Origin: Ctenosaura bakeri
Lineage: Eukaryota; Chordata; Lepidosauria; Squamata; Iguanidae
DNA: 64,000 nucleotides
Assembly (NCBI GenBank): GCA_948474755.1
Contig: CAOLHI010002123.1
Coordinates: 310,001-374,000 of the forward strand
Direction: 5' to 3'
This document shows positions 10,278-22,354 of this stretch, in pieces (positions within the stretch are counted from its first letter, which is position 1; each line of letters starts with the position of its first letter). The notes under the pieces were generated by a model. That model was given only the letters and a program-made list of their open reading frames with translations. It did not search any database and was not told where the DNA came from. A program made the position numbers and the translations under genes.

Positions 10278-11163
10278 CAGTGATGTATTTAAATCTTTTA
10301 TTTCAAGTCTCAAGTCAAGTCTCATGTCTCCACCTTCAAGTCTCAAGTCCTTGAAGATACTTTCAACTCAAGTTTCAAGTCTCGGAATCAATGTTATACC
10401 CCAATCTGCATTCCAGACTTTCTGGACAGAGCTGAATAAAATCAGTTTTAGCAATTTAAGTAGAGTTGGCCCTCCGCATCCGCGATTTTGCAGTTTTGGA
10501 AGTGGGGAATGGGATCCTTCTTACTCCCCCTTCCCAAAGCTGGAGGCTTTCGTGCCAATGGGCATAAAAGAGTCTGCAGTTTTGAAAGCGGGGAATAGGA
10601 TCCTTCTTATTTTCCATTTCCAAAGCTGGAGGATTTTTCAGACTAAGATCCTTCTTTCTTCCCATTACTGAAGCTTCAAAATATTTAGAAGGAAGGATCC
10701 TTCCTCTTCAAGCCCATTGCCTAACACATTTGCTGTTCCCCTCTGAGAAATGTGCCCTGCGCTCTGGAGGGGATGTCTTGCATTCTGCTCTTAGGAAAAG
10801 TTTTAGAAAGCTCTTCCAATATGCAGTGCGGACAGGATGCTGAGCAGACCTCAAGCCTGCCTCAAGCCATTGCCTAACCCATTTGCTGTTCCCCTCTGAG
10901 AAATGCACCTATACTTTAGACTTGAGATGGATCATCACGTAACCATTAGGCAAAAAGAGATGGAAGTGTTGTTCAAAGTCATAAGTTTTCTGGATGAATG
11001 TGTTATGTTACTGAACCAAGGGCAACAACTCAGTCACTAAAAATATACAAGTCTTGAGTCAAGTCAGTGCATCATTTATTGCTGAGTCGAGTCTGAGTTT
11101 AGTCACTTAAGCAACTTAAGTCTGTCTTGAGCCTGACTCAATCAACTCGAGTCTACATCACTG
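10278..11163. mobile_element. Non-autonomous hAT-like DNA transposon
   Basis: The ends are perfect inverted 10-mers: CAGTGATGTA at 10278-10287 and TACATCACTG at 11154-11163. The flanks ctccccct (10270-10277) and ctcctcct (11164-11171) match at 7 of 8 positions, as expected for an aged 8-bp hAT target duplication. Sub-terminal regions are dense in AAGTCT/AGTC words in both orientations, like transposase-binding repeats of hAT elements. The core holds internal duplications (10719-10753 against 10863-10905; and a ~100-bp repeat beginning near 10493 and 10573 with gggat/aggatccttctta). No transposase frame is present. Confidence 0.75.
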
Positions 11164-11899
11164 CTCCTCCTCATTTCTTCTTTAAATTAAAGCTTGGAAT
11201 TGGGAGGGAAATTTTAAGAACAGTTTAAAAAGCAGGACAGCAGATAACTAAACATGGCTCTTCCCCAAAAAAGTAGGAAATTTACAGACATCTGTCTTTT
11301 TGTCTGTCTCTCTTCCTGGCTCCAGTTATAGAAGTGATGAAAGAAGGTGGTCTCTGCAAGTATTTTATCCCCCCAGTAATATTTCATAAATAATATTTCC
11401 CCTTTATGGAAACAGGTTTCCTGCAGGCAAGAGAATTTGTCACCATCACTGATTGTCATATAAACTGAAGATGTGCAATTGTATTAAAATAACATGAGTC
11501 AGTTATTTTTTTAAAAAATGCAATTTTGGATCCCAGGCTAATATGAACAGGCAGTTCATGAAGGCATACGTCACACAGTACATAAAAAAATAAGGATCGA
11601 TTCAATCTCCTGTTTCAACCAGCGCCATTTGCACACTTGCTATTGCTGATGGAGAATATCCAGCTTCTACGATGGACATGGCTGGGGCAGCAGAAAAGGT
11701 GTTTCTGCCTAAGGTATAGGGCAAAATGGGCAAATCTGTCCTATTCCACACATAGAAGATGAATTCAGTGGCAGTGGACTTTGCAGCATCAACACTCTTG
11801 AGGTTACAGTGCACCTGATTTTCTTATATCTGTAGCCACATCTTTATGGCCTGTTATACCCATTGGCACATATTCCCCATCTCTGCCCCACTGTATATT
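11164..11899. other. Unassigned sequence
   Basis: No gene or repeat I can name. The short minus-strand frames here lack recognisable domains. Confidence 0.35.
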
Positions 11900-12470
11900 G
11901 ATTGATTGGTTGATTCCCTTCAACCCACTTGATAACCACAGCTGCCTGTACAATACATCACAAATATAACTACAACAAAATAACTATTAGAGGTAGCAGA
12001 ATCTAAATGCCAAAAACAGCAGGGGGGGGGAATCAAAATATCACAACATATATGATCAAATAAAAACCAGCAGCAAAATAAACATGCAAAGCTTTGAAAA
12101 TGGAAAAATTGTTCTTTAAATGCCAAGGCGACTAAAAAGGTGCTGCAAAAGTCAATCAGGCAAGGTTTATTTTGTGTGTGTGTGGGAGGGGGGGTGGAAT
12201 TCCACAAATGGGATGTCACCACTGCAAAGACCGACTCATCTCATCAAGTGGAGAGACTTGGAAAGGATGATCGTTGGATCCAAGTAGATACATATGGGAG
12301 TGAATAAGCTAACCAGGTCCAAATTCATTTAGGAATTTAAACACTAAAACAAGCACTTTGAATTGGGTCAGGAAATGGACTGGCAGTCTGTGCAAACACT
12401 TTAATGACAACGATTCAGACAGATTGGCCAAAAGCTTCAGGTTTTGGTGGGTCATTCTGTGTCTGAAAGA
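11900..12470 (-). mobile_element. L2-like LINE 3' region
   Basis: Minus-strand LINE text typical of the L2-like family: a 3' end with tgattgattggttgattccc, then tttgaattgggtcaggaaat and gactggcagtctgtgcaaac further upstream in the element. Decayed, no coding capacity. Confidence 0.6.
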
Positions 12471-12889
12471 TATACCTCATCCTGAAGCTTTATTCTTTGC
12501 TGTGGGGTAGGTGGGGAGGAAACTGGATATGTATTGAGGGAACAAAATTCATAGAAAACCTCTGTGGAAAGGGCAAGCCCCGTGTCATCAAAGCAACTGC
12601 CTGGATATCTGAGGAAGAACTGAGATAAAGAATCCAGACATGGAAATCAACCCATTCTGGTTTTGGAACCTCCAGGAGTTGGCGGGGGAACGCCACCTCC
12701 TGCACTGAGTTTAAAAAGTTATGGCATGTCCCAGGAAAGCACCCACAATGGACTGCTACAGGAGGTATGTCATCTGGACATTTAAAACAAAATAAAACAA
12801 CAGATCAATACAGGAATAACTCCCACAGTGTTTGGCCAGTCTTGAAAACCCTTAACGTGACTTTAAAAAACAAATAGTGCTACTATAGA

Positions 12890-13320
12890 ATTCAAAGATA
12901 TAGCCATGTTAGCCATCAGTATGTGAAGGGATCTTGTAGGCCTTTAAGACTGAAAGAAGGAAGTTGGTAGGATAAGCTTTCATAGACTTCATCAGATATG
13001 GGGAGTGAAGTACCTAGAACAGACCTTTATGAGCAAGCTATATATGTGAATAGCAATAGAAATGCAAAACTTGTGGGTATGGTGACGAAGTGACACGTTT
13101 TAATGATGGTCATTGAGAAAGAAAGGCAGGAGGAAAGATGTTGCCTGAAGCTAAAATGATGGATAATTATATAAATGGTGGAGGAGTCATTGGATGTGAT
13201 GCTGGCTGGGAGGAAAAGCTTATGTTACTAATTTCTTTCTCTAAGTTAGTTTCAAAGACCCTACAAGATCCCTTTTCATACTACTGCTATAGGACAGAGA
13301 CAGCATTTCATTTTCAGTTG
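12890..13320. mobile_element. Second inverted-end element with hammerhead-like motif
   Basis: 12905-12985 (minus) and 13213-13310 (plus) are imperfect inverted copies: both contain, in element orientation, an aagcttat start and a ctacaagatccctt segment. The minus-strand arm has CTGATGA (12989-12995) and, 7 bases on, GAAAGCTT (GAAA at 12978-12981). This layout matches the 7099 copy and is like a Penelope-type hammerhead with a shortened stem II. No coding part. Confidence 0.5.
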
Positions 13321-14430
13321 AACTTTATACTCACAACAATATAGGATTAGCCTTTGGTTGTCTTTTTTGTCATCACCAAGCACAGTTGCCACCTAAGTTG
13401 CAACCTGACACCAGTATACCACCCAACAGAGTCATATTTTAATATTTTGCTGCCTCTTTCTCCTTCATCACACCTTAGGACAGAAAGTGTATCAGATCAA
13501 GTCTGCTTTTGGTTGTCTTTCCCTATCTCCTCTTCCCACTGTGCCTTTTACAACACCTTGCCCGTGAAAAAACCTGGAGACCTCAAGAGCTTGCATACAA
13601 GTTTGGGCTCTTTTTTGTTGACTTAATAAATGTACTGGCTGAGCATAGATTAATAAGATTAATAATAATAAGAGGAAGCAAAAGGAGAAGAAAAAAAACT
13701 GCCCACTGTCAACACTTTCTTCAGTCTGCTACTGGCAAAACACCAATTACTGGTATTTCCTTTCGGTCTTGACTGACATGTGGCTGGCAGATGTCCACTG
13801 TGATGAGTGAGGCTCGCATCACCTGGGATTTTGCCGCAACAAAATGTGCCTTAATAAGAGTCCCTGAATCAGAAATAAATGCAGCAAATTATCTGCTTTG
13901 CCACCTGTCCTGGAGATAACATATCTTGGCTGAAGAGCCTGAAATCTCACCTGCTTAACTCTGTATTTAAAGGAGGTGCACTGTGATGTGTAAATCAGTC
14001 TTTATATAGTGACTGCATAGGCCAATTAAGCTTCTTGAGGTTCAGTTAGCAATGCTGCTAGGGATCCAGTTTCCTTTGAAATGGGTTACATTGCATGAAA
14101 CACAACGGAACAATACTAATTGCAAGATACCCAAAGTGAATAAGATGGACACTTCTATGCATTTCCATATTTAAGTACAGTCAAGTGATAATTTATTCCC
14201 AAGACATGGGCTACTGGCATTCTTCTTTCTGGATGCATCGTTATGTATTTACTTATTGAATTGACCTATTTCCTCACAGAGGAAGAATACATAAAGACCA
14301 TAGTAATTTTAAGGAGCAGTGGCTAATGGATGGGAGATCAACAAACCAGTTTAGGAATTATTTAAAATCTACCAAACTGTATTTGGAACATATGGTAGTA
14401 AGGGCCTGATAGAGGAAGGCCTACATTTGC
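13321..14430. other. Unassigned sequence
   Basis: Several frames of 60-90 codons occur but none shows a domain. I recognise no repeat. Confidence 0.35.
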
Positions 14431-14439
14431 TTCCTCGTT

Positions 14440-15075
14440 GGTGGTCTGGTGATGTTACCCTGACTTCTGGGGGTCCCCGGGGGACACTTGGATTTACTCC
14501 AAAAATACAAGGATTAGAGAAATTAGTAGAGCACTGCTTAGCAAAGTGGAGGGCAGGGCAACATGGCGAGATCTCGGACACTATGTCTACGGAGTCAGAC
14601 CACACAAGAGCCAGGCCAAATGTCCAATTACCAATAGTTTGTTCAACAGAATTGGCAAAATATCCACACACATACACACAATGAAGCAGTCACTCACACA
14701 GGTGCACAAGGACTAATGAGTCAGAAAGATATGAAGATTGGGAAAAGTGAAGAGAAAAAGAACAGTTTATAGTGCACCTGATCCTGTAGTCTTCAGATCA
14801 GGAAGAAGGAAGGCAAAGGTGGCTCAGTGGAGGAAGAATGCTGAGGGGAGCTCATGACGAGCAGAATGCCGAGGCACTAGTCAAGCGTGGTAGTTATCTG
14901 AAGAGAGTCCCAAAAGGGGACTCAATTATAGGGCAAAAAATGCCTCAGGGGCAGACCCTTCCTAGGGAAAGGACAATGGCCGAATCATGCAGATGTACCT
15001 CTTCTTTGTATTTCTCAGTGTTGCAAGCATTAATCTCATCAGGAGGACACGTAATCCCCTCAAGGGGCCATTGTT
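14440..15075 (-). mobile_element. Solo LTR, family 3 (related to family 1)
   Basis: On the minus strand a TATA-like box (ccctataattgagtcccc, near 14925-14937) is followed by a long leader and then gacctcgc-like and gggacccccagaag text close to 14465-14475. That last block is shared with the end of the family 1 copy at 26914. No gag or pol sequence flanks it. Edges are approximate, about 30 bases. Confidence 0.55.
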
Positions 15076-15199
15076 GTTGATGGTCCATCGTGTGGGTGTG
15101 GGTGCCATTTGAGGTTTCCCTCTTGGAGATGAGGGCATTTTGTCATGTTTTGGGGCCCCATCATGGCCCTTTCTAGGCCCAGGGGAGAGTTAACCCAAA

Positions 15200-16136
15200 A
15201 TTTAGATGCCACAAGGGCCACTCTGCAATGCCAAATACCTCCTTGAAAAAGTGGGGAATTAACTAGCTCAAAATCAGGAGGCTGCAAGAGGGGGGCAACT
15301 TAGTGAGATCTTTCCTACCAGTGTTTATGGGCACACACAGGAAAAGAACCAGCCAGAGATTCAGAAGTAAGCTAAAAATGTGTTTCATTGAGGGGAATTC
15401 ACTCATGCATACACACAAGATACACACAATCACACATTCACACAAGAGCTAACTGAAAGAAAAAGGGAGGAAAACTTATAGGGAGGCTGAGGGGTTTGGG
15501 GGATTTATAATTACCATTCCAGGAGAGTAGTGAAGAGCAGAAATGTGTTTTGGCTTCGGTAGGACCTAAGGGCAGTTCTCATTCAGGAGCCAGATGGACA
15601 GAGTGACGGGTAGACCTTCAAGAGACTGCCCTGGACATCCTGGAATCAGGGGTATTTGTACCCTGAAAATGGCTTGTAGCAGCAAAGGTTCCAGATGCAA
15701 GACAAAGGGAACCTGTTGTGGACAATGGGTCTTTTGCCTGTTGATGGGCTTAGTCCTTTGATGGACAAAGACATGATGGGTGTTTTAATAGCTGTCTATT
15801 GTGGGTGCTGTGAGGAAAGAATCCAGGTGTACAAGGGATGGATATCTGTCAATCAGTGTCATGGTGGACTCCTCACAGTTGGATTCCCTGGAAAATTCCA
15901 GCTTCTATTTAAGCCTGTTATCCACAGGAATGGTGTGTATTTACCTGACAAATGACTCAGTCTTACCTGGAGGAAGTTTTGAGTTGACCTATCCTTCTCA
16001 CATTTACGGTCAAATTCTTTCCCTCACTCTGTTTGACCTCTCCATCACCTCTCAGGTTTGAACTTGATATCAGAGCCAATAAAATGTGTTGCCAATTACA
16101 TATGATGCCAATTAGGTCTGGTGTCCATCCAAATCA
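15200..16136 (-). mobile_element. Solo LTR, family 2 (minus copy)
   Basis: Aligns as the reverse complement of 35156-36120 along the whole length, including the 5' edge (tgatttggatgg against tggtttggatgg), the promoter region (acccctgattccagg) and the 3' part (cctcctgattttgagcta). The poly(A) signal is degenerate (aatgaa). It sits directly beside the family 3 LTR in the same orientation. The small frames inside it are not genes. Confidence 0.75.
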
Positions 16137-17200
16137 TACTAATATCAGGGACCCCCAAAGCAGGGCCTTACAGGAGGCTTGAAAAAAGAAAGTGAATAGG
16201 AAGTGACTTCTGCTCACCTCCTGTGATTAAAAAAGGCCTCTCCCTTGCCCAAAATGTCCTTTGGGTGTGCATGTGTGGGAAAATATGGTGAAAATGCTGC
16301 CCCTGTCTCCTAATGGGCATTTAGGAGCAATTTTTTTGGTATGTGGTAGGCGTAGGAGTGGGGGGGGGTTCCCTTCCAAGGCCTTGCAGAGAACAAAGGC
16401 CGTACCCCCAGCCTCCCCCAGTTGCCCATAACTCCTCCAGTTGTTAGGTTATAGCTCCTGGAGGGCTTTGGGTCCTTGTCATCCCCAGAAGTAATTTTCC
16501 AAGCTCCAGGTAAAACTCAGCTCAAGTGTAAAAGTGAGAGTCAATGGCAGCACTTTTTTTTTTTTTTGAAAACTGAAGGCAGGAATGTTGCCGCTGGATC
16601 TGCCCTCCAGGGCAACTGGTGACCTTCACTGCCTTTTCTGTGCCTGATTCAGTTCCATGTATCTTCATTCTGACATGTCATACAGTGAACATCTTGCTAA
16701 TATTTTCAGTGGCATCTCCATGTCAGCAATATGCAACAGCTTTCGTGTGAAATGAGAGTATCTATTTAAGCAAATAAACATGATCGTTTAGGGGTGTCAG
16801 GGAGGGTTATGAATGGGAACAAGCCATTGTTTGTAGCACTCCGCTCACCTTAATTAGAACTCAGTAGACTAATATGAGTGTTATGACAGTCATTCCCCAA
16901 CAATTGTTCTTCACACAAAACAATATTGTGCACAATGCATTGTCATTAATTACCAGGTTCTTATCCTGGGTAAAAAGAGAACTGCACCAAACCCATCATT
17001 TATCTTTGGTGTGCCTGCCTCTTAGCAGCTATCTTACAAAAACCACTTCAGCTTTAATAAATCCAAGTCAAAGACAGCTCTTAATTTTCCAGTTGGTTAC
17101 ACAGATTCTTAATTAAAGCCAAATTCTGTGGAAATTGGTTCAGCGTCCCCATTTACCGACAGCCTGCTGTCAATCAAACTCAGTCAAGTACTTGAACTGA
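16137..17200. other. Unassigned sequence
   Basis: No gene seen. A T run lies near 16553-16567. No repeat recognised. Confidence 0.35.
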
Positions 17201-17206
17201 GAAAGG

Positions 17207-17345
17207 CATTCTCAGACTTTTTGCGAACCTGGTTTCCTCCAGATATTTATGACTCCCACTCCCACCATCCTCAAACACTAGCCATGCTGGCAGATGTGTT
17301 TGGGTGCTGTTGCCCAGAACATCTGGAAGACACAGTGGTGGGCAA
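17207..17345. mobile_element. Palindromic MITE, family Q (hAT-like)
   Basis: Contains tcctccagatatttatgact and an opposing cagaacatctggaagac arm, matching a family of 'ccagatgt...actcccatc' palindromes that recurs at 34655-34820, 45605-45690 and 63125-63215. Target duplication not resolved. Confidence 0.45.
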
Positions 17346-17419
17346 GGCTGCATTAGCCAATGGCAGTCAAGATTAAGGATGCCATAGTTATCGTGGAAGG
17401 GGCCTAAATTCCCTGCAGG

Positions 17420-17595
17420 CAGTAGATGCCACCTGATCTTGAAAGCTAAGCAGGGTCAGGCCTGGTTGATACTTGAATGGGGGACTGCCAAAGAATACCA
17501 GAGGCTGTAGGCTCTATTTCAAAGGAAGGAAATAGCAAACCACTTCTGAGTATCCTTTGCCTAAGAAAACTCTATAAAATTCAGGGGGGTCACCA
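17420..17595 (+). mobile_element. 5S-rRNA-derived SINE
   Basis: The head is 5S-rRNA-like: acctgatcttgaaagctaag, cagggtcaggcctggttgat, and acttgaatgggggactgcc, which covers the internal pol III promoter (box A, intermediate element, box C). The body (ggaaatagcaaaccacttct) is shared with squamate 5S-headed SINEs. It is too diverged and has the wrong 3' part to be a 5S rRNA gene. Confidence 0.85.
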
Positions 17596-17665
17596 TGTGT
17601 TGTGTGTCCTCCCAACAAACCTGTGAGATGGGTCTTTTTTATTTGAATTGTATAGAAACAGAAAG

Positions 17666-17891
17666 TGAAAGAGAGCCAGCACAGTGCAGTGGACTGGGCA
17701 CTGGATCACTGCCCTGGAGACCAGGGTTTAATACCCTGCTTGGCCATGGAAACCCACTGGATGACCGTGGGTGCGTCACACACTCTCAGCCCCAGAAAAC
17801 TTCATGATAGGGTCACCCTAGGATTGCCATAAGTCAGAAACAACCACTTTACCCCTACCACATACAAAAAGGCACCCAACAACAATAACAA
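17666..17891 (+). mobile_element. Sauria-type SINE, near full length
   Basis: Head gagccagcacagtgcagtgg, box-B-like agggtttaatacc, body ccatggaaacccactggatg, tail ending acaacaataaca. Cattacca-like sequence interrupts the tail slightly. Confidence 0.87.
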
Positions 17892-18529
17892 AATTAGTAC
17901 AGCACGTTCTTTAAAGTTCTTGCTAAAGTTCTTGCTCCAGGTCTCAACAGCCTCTCAGAACAAAAAAGGGACTAAAAAGGTGGAAGAAGGATGGGTATCA
18001 TGTTGAGATGCTTTTGAGGAAGGGAAGAAATATTGGGCTGTACGCATACAAACAGCAAAGAATTAAAAGTTATTGGAGGAAGATCATACAATTATTGACC
18101 CTAAGAGAGAAAATGTATGTTGGAAAAATCCATTATTCTTCCATACTAGAATTCTTTTCAAGCCAAGAGATCTCTAACTCCAGCAAACCGAAGGAGAAAG
18201 GATGATAGGCCTTACAGTCAAACCTCTGGAAGGCCATACATAAGCTATCCGTGGTAGGCTTGGAGCCATGGGTTAGACTAGTAGTCCTGAAGATGATCAG
18301 AGGGTAATGACGCTTGAACTAAAGGGGAAACCAGGAGGGATAGGCAAAACGAAGCAAGATTAGCCAGAGAGGCATAAAGGGAGAAGAGGAAGATGGGCAT
18401 TCATTTAAAGTATCCTAAGAGTATTTCACAGTCATGGCAGTATCTCAGATGCTTGAAATCCTTGCAAATGCTGTATAAATGTAGAAGAAGCAATCTGCTC
18501 TGGGCTTTGGCAGCTTTGAAAGACACCCA
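17892..18529. other. Unassigned sequence
   Basis: No repeat or gene recognised. A 65-codon plus-strand frame (18008-18205) shows no domain. Confidence 0.35.
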
Positions 18530-18955
18530 GTTTATCTTTGTGCAAATATAAGGCCTAGAAGCCATGCCCTATAAGGAACAGCTTAGGGAGCTGGGTGTGT
18601 TTAACCTGGAGAAGAGAAGGTTAAGAGGTGACATGACAGCCATGTTTAAATAGTTGAAATGATGGAGCAAGCTTGTTTTTTGCTTCTCCAGAAACTAGGA
18701 TATGAAGCAATGGATTCAAACTACAGGAAAAGAGATTCCACCTAAACAAGGGGAAGAACTTCCTGATAGTAAGAGCTGTTTCACAGTTGAATATGCTGCC
18801 TCAGATTGTGATGGAGTCTCCTTCTATGGAGGATTTTAAACAGACACTGGATGGCCATCTGTTAGGAGTGCTTTGATTGTGTGTTCTTGCATGAAAGGGG
18901 GTTGGACTGGATGGCCCTTGTGATTTCTTCCAGCCCTATGATTCTATGATTCTGT
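18530..18955 (+). mobile_element. CR1/L3-like LINE 3' end
   Basis: Plus-strand 3' region: the polyprotein tail is recognisable (translated '[16 protein letters not shown]'), followed by the 3' untranslated text actacaggaaaagagattcc, gttggactggatggccctt and the terminal gattctatgattctg repeat. It is 5'-truncated and has stops in the coding part. Confidence 0.85.
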
Positions 18956-19019
18956 GTCTTCCAACTTTACATGCATTGCCTTGATTGTTCAAACACATGT
19001 TTGTTTGTTTAAAGTATTT

Positions 19020-20105
19020 CTGTATCACCTCCCAGCCCACAAGGGTTCCTTAGGTGATGAGCAAATAAAAATCAATTAACACATTTTTTTCTTCAAAAAA
19101 AAATTAAAAACACATTAAAAGTACTCTTTAAAGTCCTACAAGCAATCTAAAAAGAATCCAGTTTTGAAACAGCAGTTTCAAACACTGAATGCCCTGTGAA
19201 ACTACACTGTTTTGACTGCCCACCAGAAGCTTGAAATAGATGAGGCCAGCCTAACTTCCTTGGGTAGGGAGTTCCACAATCAAGGCACTGCTACAGAGAA
19301 AGCCCTGTTACATGTACCCACCAATTTAACTTCACAAAGTGTCGGGATACATAACAGGGCCTCCTCTGAAGGTCTCAAATTTCTGGCCAGCCCATATGGG
19401 AGGATGTCATCTTTCAGACATCTTGGCCCCATTTAGGGTTTTGGAAGCCAACAGCAGCACCTTGATTTAATCTCAGAAGCAAATTGGAAGCCTGGAGGCC
19501 TGATATTATATCGTCTCTAAAATGCACACTTGACTCCAGTCTGCCTGCTGCACTATCTGCAGCTTCTTAACAGTTTTCAAAGACAGCTCCATGTAGAACA
19601 TATTACAGTAGTCAAATTGAGAGATTACTAAGGCACGAACCACTGTGGCCAGATGTGCCTTCCCCAAGAAAGACTGCAGCCGAAGCTGGGCAAAGGCACT
19701 GCCGGCCACTGCAAAAATCTGGCTTTCCAGAGCAGTGTGGATCCAAGAGCACCCCCGAACTATAAACCTGATCTTTCAGAGAGAGAACACCACCACCCAG
19801 AACAGGCTGACATCTCAGTCTCAGGCTGGTTTTCACAATGACCAGCAGCACTTCCATCTTGTCTGAATTAAGTCTATTTATGTACATCCAGTCCTTTACT
19901 GCATCCAGATAACAATTCAGTACTACCACATTTTCCTTGGCATCAGTTATAAAGGAGAGATAGAACTTGGTGTCATCAGCTTACTGATAACACTCAACCC
20001 CAAAGCTCCAGAAGACCTCTCCCAGGGGCTTCATGTAGATGTTGAAAAGTATAGGGGACAGTATTGCCCCCTGTGGAACCCCACAGGCTAATGGCCAAAC
20101 TCTTC
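19020..20105 (-). mobile_element. L2-like LINE, RT C-terminus plus 3' region
   Basis: On the minus strand, translation gives DWMYINRLNSDKMEVLLV, then SAFAQLRLQSF, LATVVRALVISQFDYCN and LKTVKKLQIVQ, the end of the reverse transcriptase and following domain of CR1/L2-clade LINEs. The pieces fall in two frames (about 19506-19709 and 19612-19929), so there is at least one frameshift. The 3' region lies at 19020-19500 and is partly shared with 36770-37110. Confidence 0.8.
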
Positions 20106-20840
20106 TGTCTCAGCTGCTTCCAGTTAACTTTAGCAATCAGGGCATGTTGCTGGGAAAGATAAGTACTGGTGGCAATGTTATCTCATTTCAGAATGTTTTC
20201 TTTTCTTTTTACATCCATCATCATGACTTTGAAAAGATTTCCACCAGTTTGCAGAAGGCAATGAAAAGAGGTTCTCCCCCCTCCCTGTTTCTTCTATTCC
20301 CACTAACATGGATTGTCGGTCTGAACGAAAATTAGCTTTGCCAGTGAGTGAGGTGATTTGGGAAATGGGAGTTGTCTGTCAAAAAAGAATTGCATTCGTG
20401 GAGCTGATGATGCTGACATCTTGTCTCATTCACCTTCGGTCACTCAAGTGTGGACTTGATTGGGAATCTTCTGGTTACAGACCTGAATCAGTAATCCGAA
20501 GAGATATTCAAGGAGAACAAGGATTAGTGGGCTTGAAGGGCTGGAGTGCTGGGACTTTTTAATCGGCATGGACAATGACATCATTGGTTACTAGGAGGTA
20601 CAGAATATTTGCAGATGTTTTTGTCCTTTATGAAAAAGGGTCTACTGACATGATGAAATACAGCTTTGAAAAACTGGAAATCATATTAAGATTTTTTTTT
20701 GTCCCCCTGTGCAACAGAAAAGACAAGCACTTCTTTTTTTGTCAAGATTTTCACCATTTGTGCAAACATAACAAAGCTCTTTCTTTACATTGTTAAGCAA
20801 TGCACAGGCACAGGCAGCATAGATGTACAGCATACAAAAA
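20106..20840. other. Unassigned sequence
   Basis: No domain in the 73-98-codon frames. No repeat recognised. Confidence 0.35.
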
Positions 20841-21075
20841 GAGGGTGAATTCAGACTGCAGAATTGTACCAAGTTGATACCACTTTAAGTGCTGTAGGTC
20901 CATCTTATTATGGCATCCTGGGATATGTATAAGGGACTTTGCCAGAATTCTATTCAGGGAAATGAATTAGAGAATTCTAGGTAGTATCAGATACAGATCT
21001 CAGGATTCCATAGGACAGATCCATGGCCCTTAAATCAGTATCAAACTGCTATAACTGTGCAAGGTGGATACATTG
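20841..21075. mobile_element. Older palindromic MITE related in layout to family P
   Basis: Contains ataccactttaagtgctgta on the left and a matching ttaaatcagtatcaaactgc arm on the right, with central inverted text (tcttattatggcatcctggg, ctcaggattccataggac). A short partner arm occurs at 31460-31575. Diverged; ends not resolved. Confidence 0.5.
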
Positions 21076-21441
21076 TCAAACACACCATCCAAGAGTATTA
21101 TATAGTTCAAAAATTAGTCAAGCCATTTTGGCACAGGAGGAAAAAAGAATCCCACAAACCTTTTTCCACCCTCCCAACAGTATGCATTCCTGACCATGGA
21201 ATCCAGGGTGGCTTATAACAAAGCCAAAACAAGGTGAATAAAAAAAACCCCAATGATATGTTAAACTCCTGCATTCCCAAAGGGCAAAACAAAGCACAAA
21301 TGCATAGCATTTCATGCTTCTCTCTACTTTTGTTTCTTTTAGGGGTTTTCTCTGTAACCCTTCCTCCCATAGGGCAATCCCAGAAACAGAATAAGAACAA
21401 GCCTGCTGTTACACAATGCCCCTTCCAATCCAACTGGAGAT

Positions 21442-21665
21442 ACTAAGTGAGAGCCAGTGATTTGAATGTTGGATTAGGACTTTGGGAGACCACGGTTGGA
21501 ATCCCCATTTGGCCATGGCTGGATGACCTTGGGCAAGTCACACTTTCAGCCTCAGATGAAGGCAATGGCAAACCTCCTATGAGAAATTTGGCCCCAGAAA
21601 ACTCTGTGATAGGCTTGCCTTAGGGTTGCCATAAGTCAGAAATGGCTAGGAGGCAAACAACAAGA
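21442..21665 (+). mobile_element. Sauria-type SINE
   Basis: Head gagagccagtgatttgaatg (diverged tRNA-like part), box-B-like cggttggaatcc, body ggatgaccttgggcaagtca, tail gccataagtcagaaatgg. About ten bases of the middle are missing compared with other copies. Confidence 0.83.
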
Positions 21666-22049
21666 AGCCAGATGTTCAAATCTATATCTTTTGTACGCAC
21701 TTGTTTCATTCCTGAAGCATGTAACTCCCTCTATTGAGTGGAAGCCTGCAGTGTTACCCAGGAGAGCTCTTTGCTTCTTTTCATGATTATCAAAAGCCAA
21801 ACAAATCATGGAGAACAATGAGAATGTGTTTAATTTGCAACACATTTAGAAAGCTGTAGAAGCTGTTTTTATTTTTCACAGAACTGGGAATGGCTTGGTA
21901 CAGAAAATATATTTTTAGAAAGTTCGTAGCACAAACACATTTGCTCAGGCACCATCTTGTTTACACAAAGGGTGAGTCACACTGTTGAGTCAAGGGGTCA
22001 AATTCCTCCCAGGACTCACCATAGATTGCAATCCTCTACTGTTGCAAAG

Positions 22050-22143
22050 CATTTAAATGTGGTGGTGAAACCCTGTGATAGTTTCCCTTTACGGTCTCCC
22101 TAAGTCAGAAATGACTTGAAGGCACATAACAACAACAACAAAG
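22050..22143 (+). mobile_element. Sauria-type SINE 3' fragment
   Basis: Only the 3' part remains: accctgtgatagtttccctt, ctaagtcagaaatgacttg and the acaacaacaac tail. Confidence 0.8.
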
Positions 22144-22335
22144 TAAGAGCTAGCATGGTGTAGTGGTTTGAGCATTGGAGACCAGGGTTTGATTCCCTAC
22201 TTGGCCATGGAAATGGTCACTGGATGACTTTGGGCATGTCACATACTCTCAGCCCTAGAGAACCCCGTGATAGCTTCACCTTAGGGTCACCATAGTCTAG
22301 AAATGACTTGAAGGCACATGGCAACAGAGTAGCAA
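22144..22335 (+). mobile_element. Sauria-type SINE, near full length
   Basis: Starts right after the tail of the previous fragment: head gagctagcatggtgtagtgg, box-B-like agggtttgattcc, body catggaaatggtcactggat, tail gaaatgacttgaaggcacat. Confidence 0.87.
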
Positions 22336-22354
22336 GAAGTAAGGAGACCAAGGA

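Noticed and set aside
17420..17560. 5S rRNA gene
   Set aside because: Only the promoter-like half resembles 5S; the rest is SINE body and the match is diverged.
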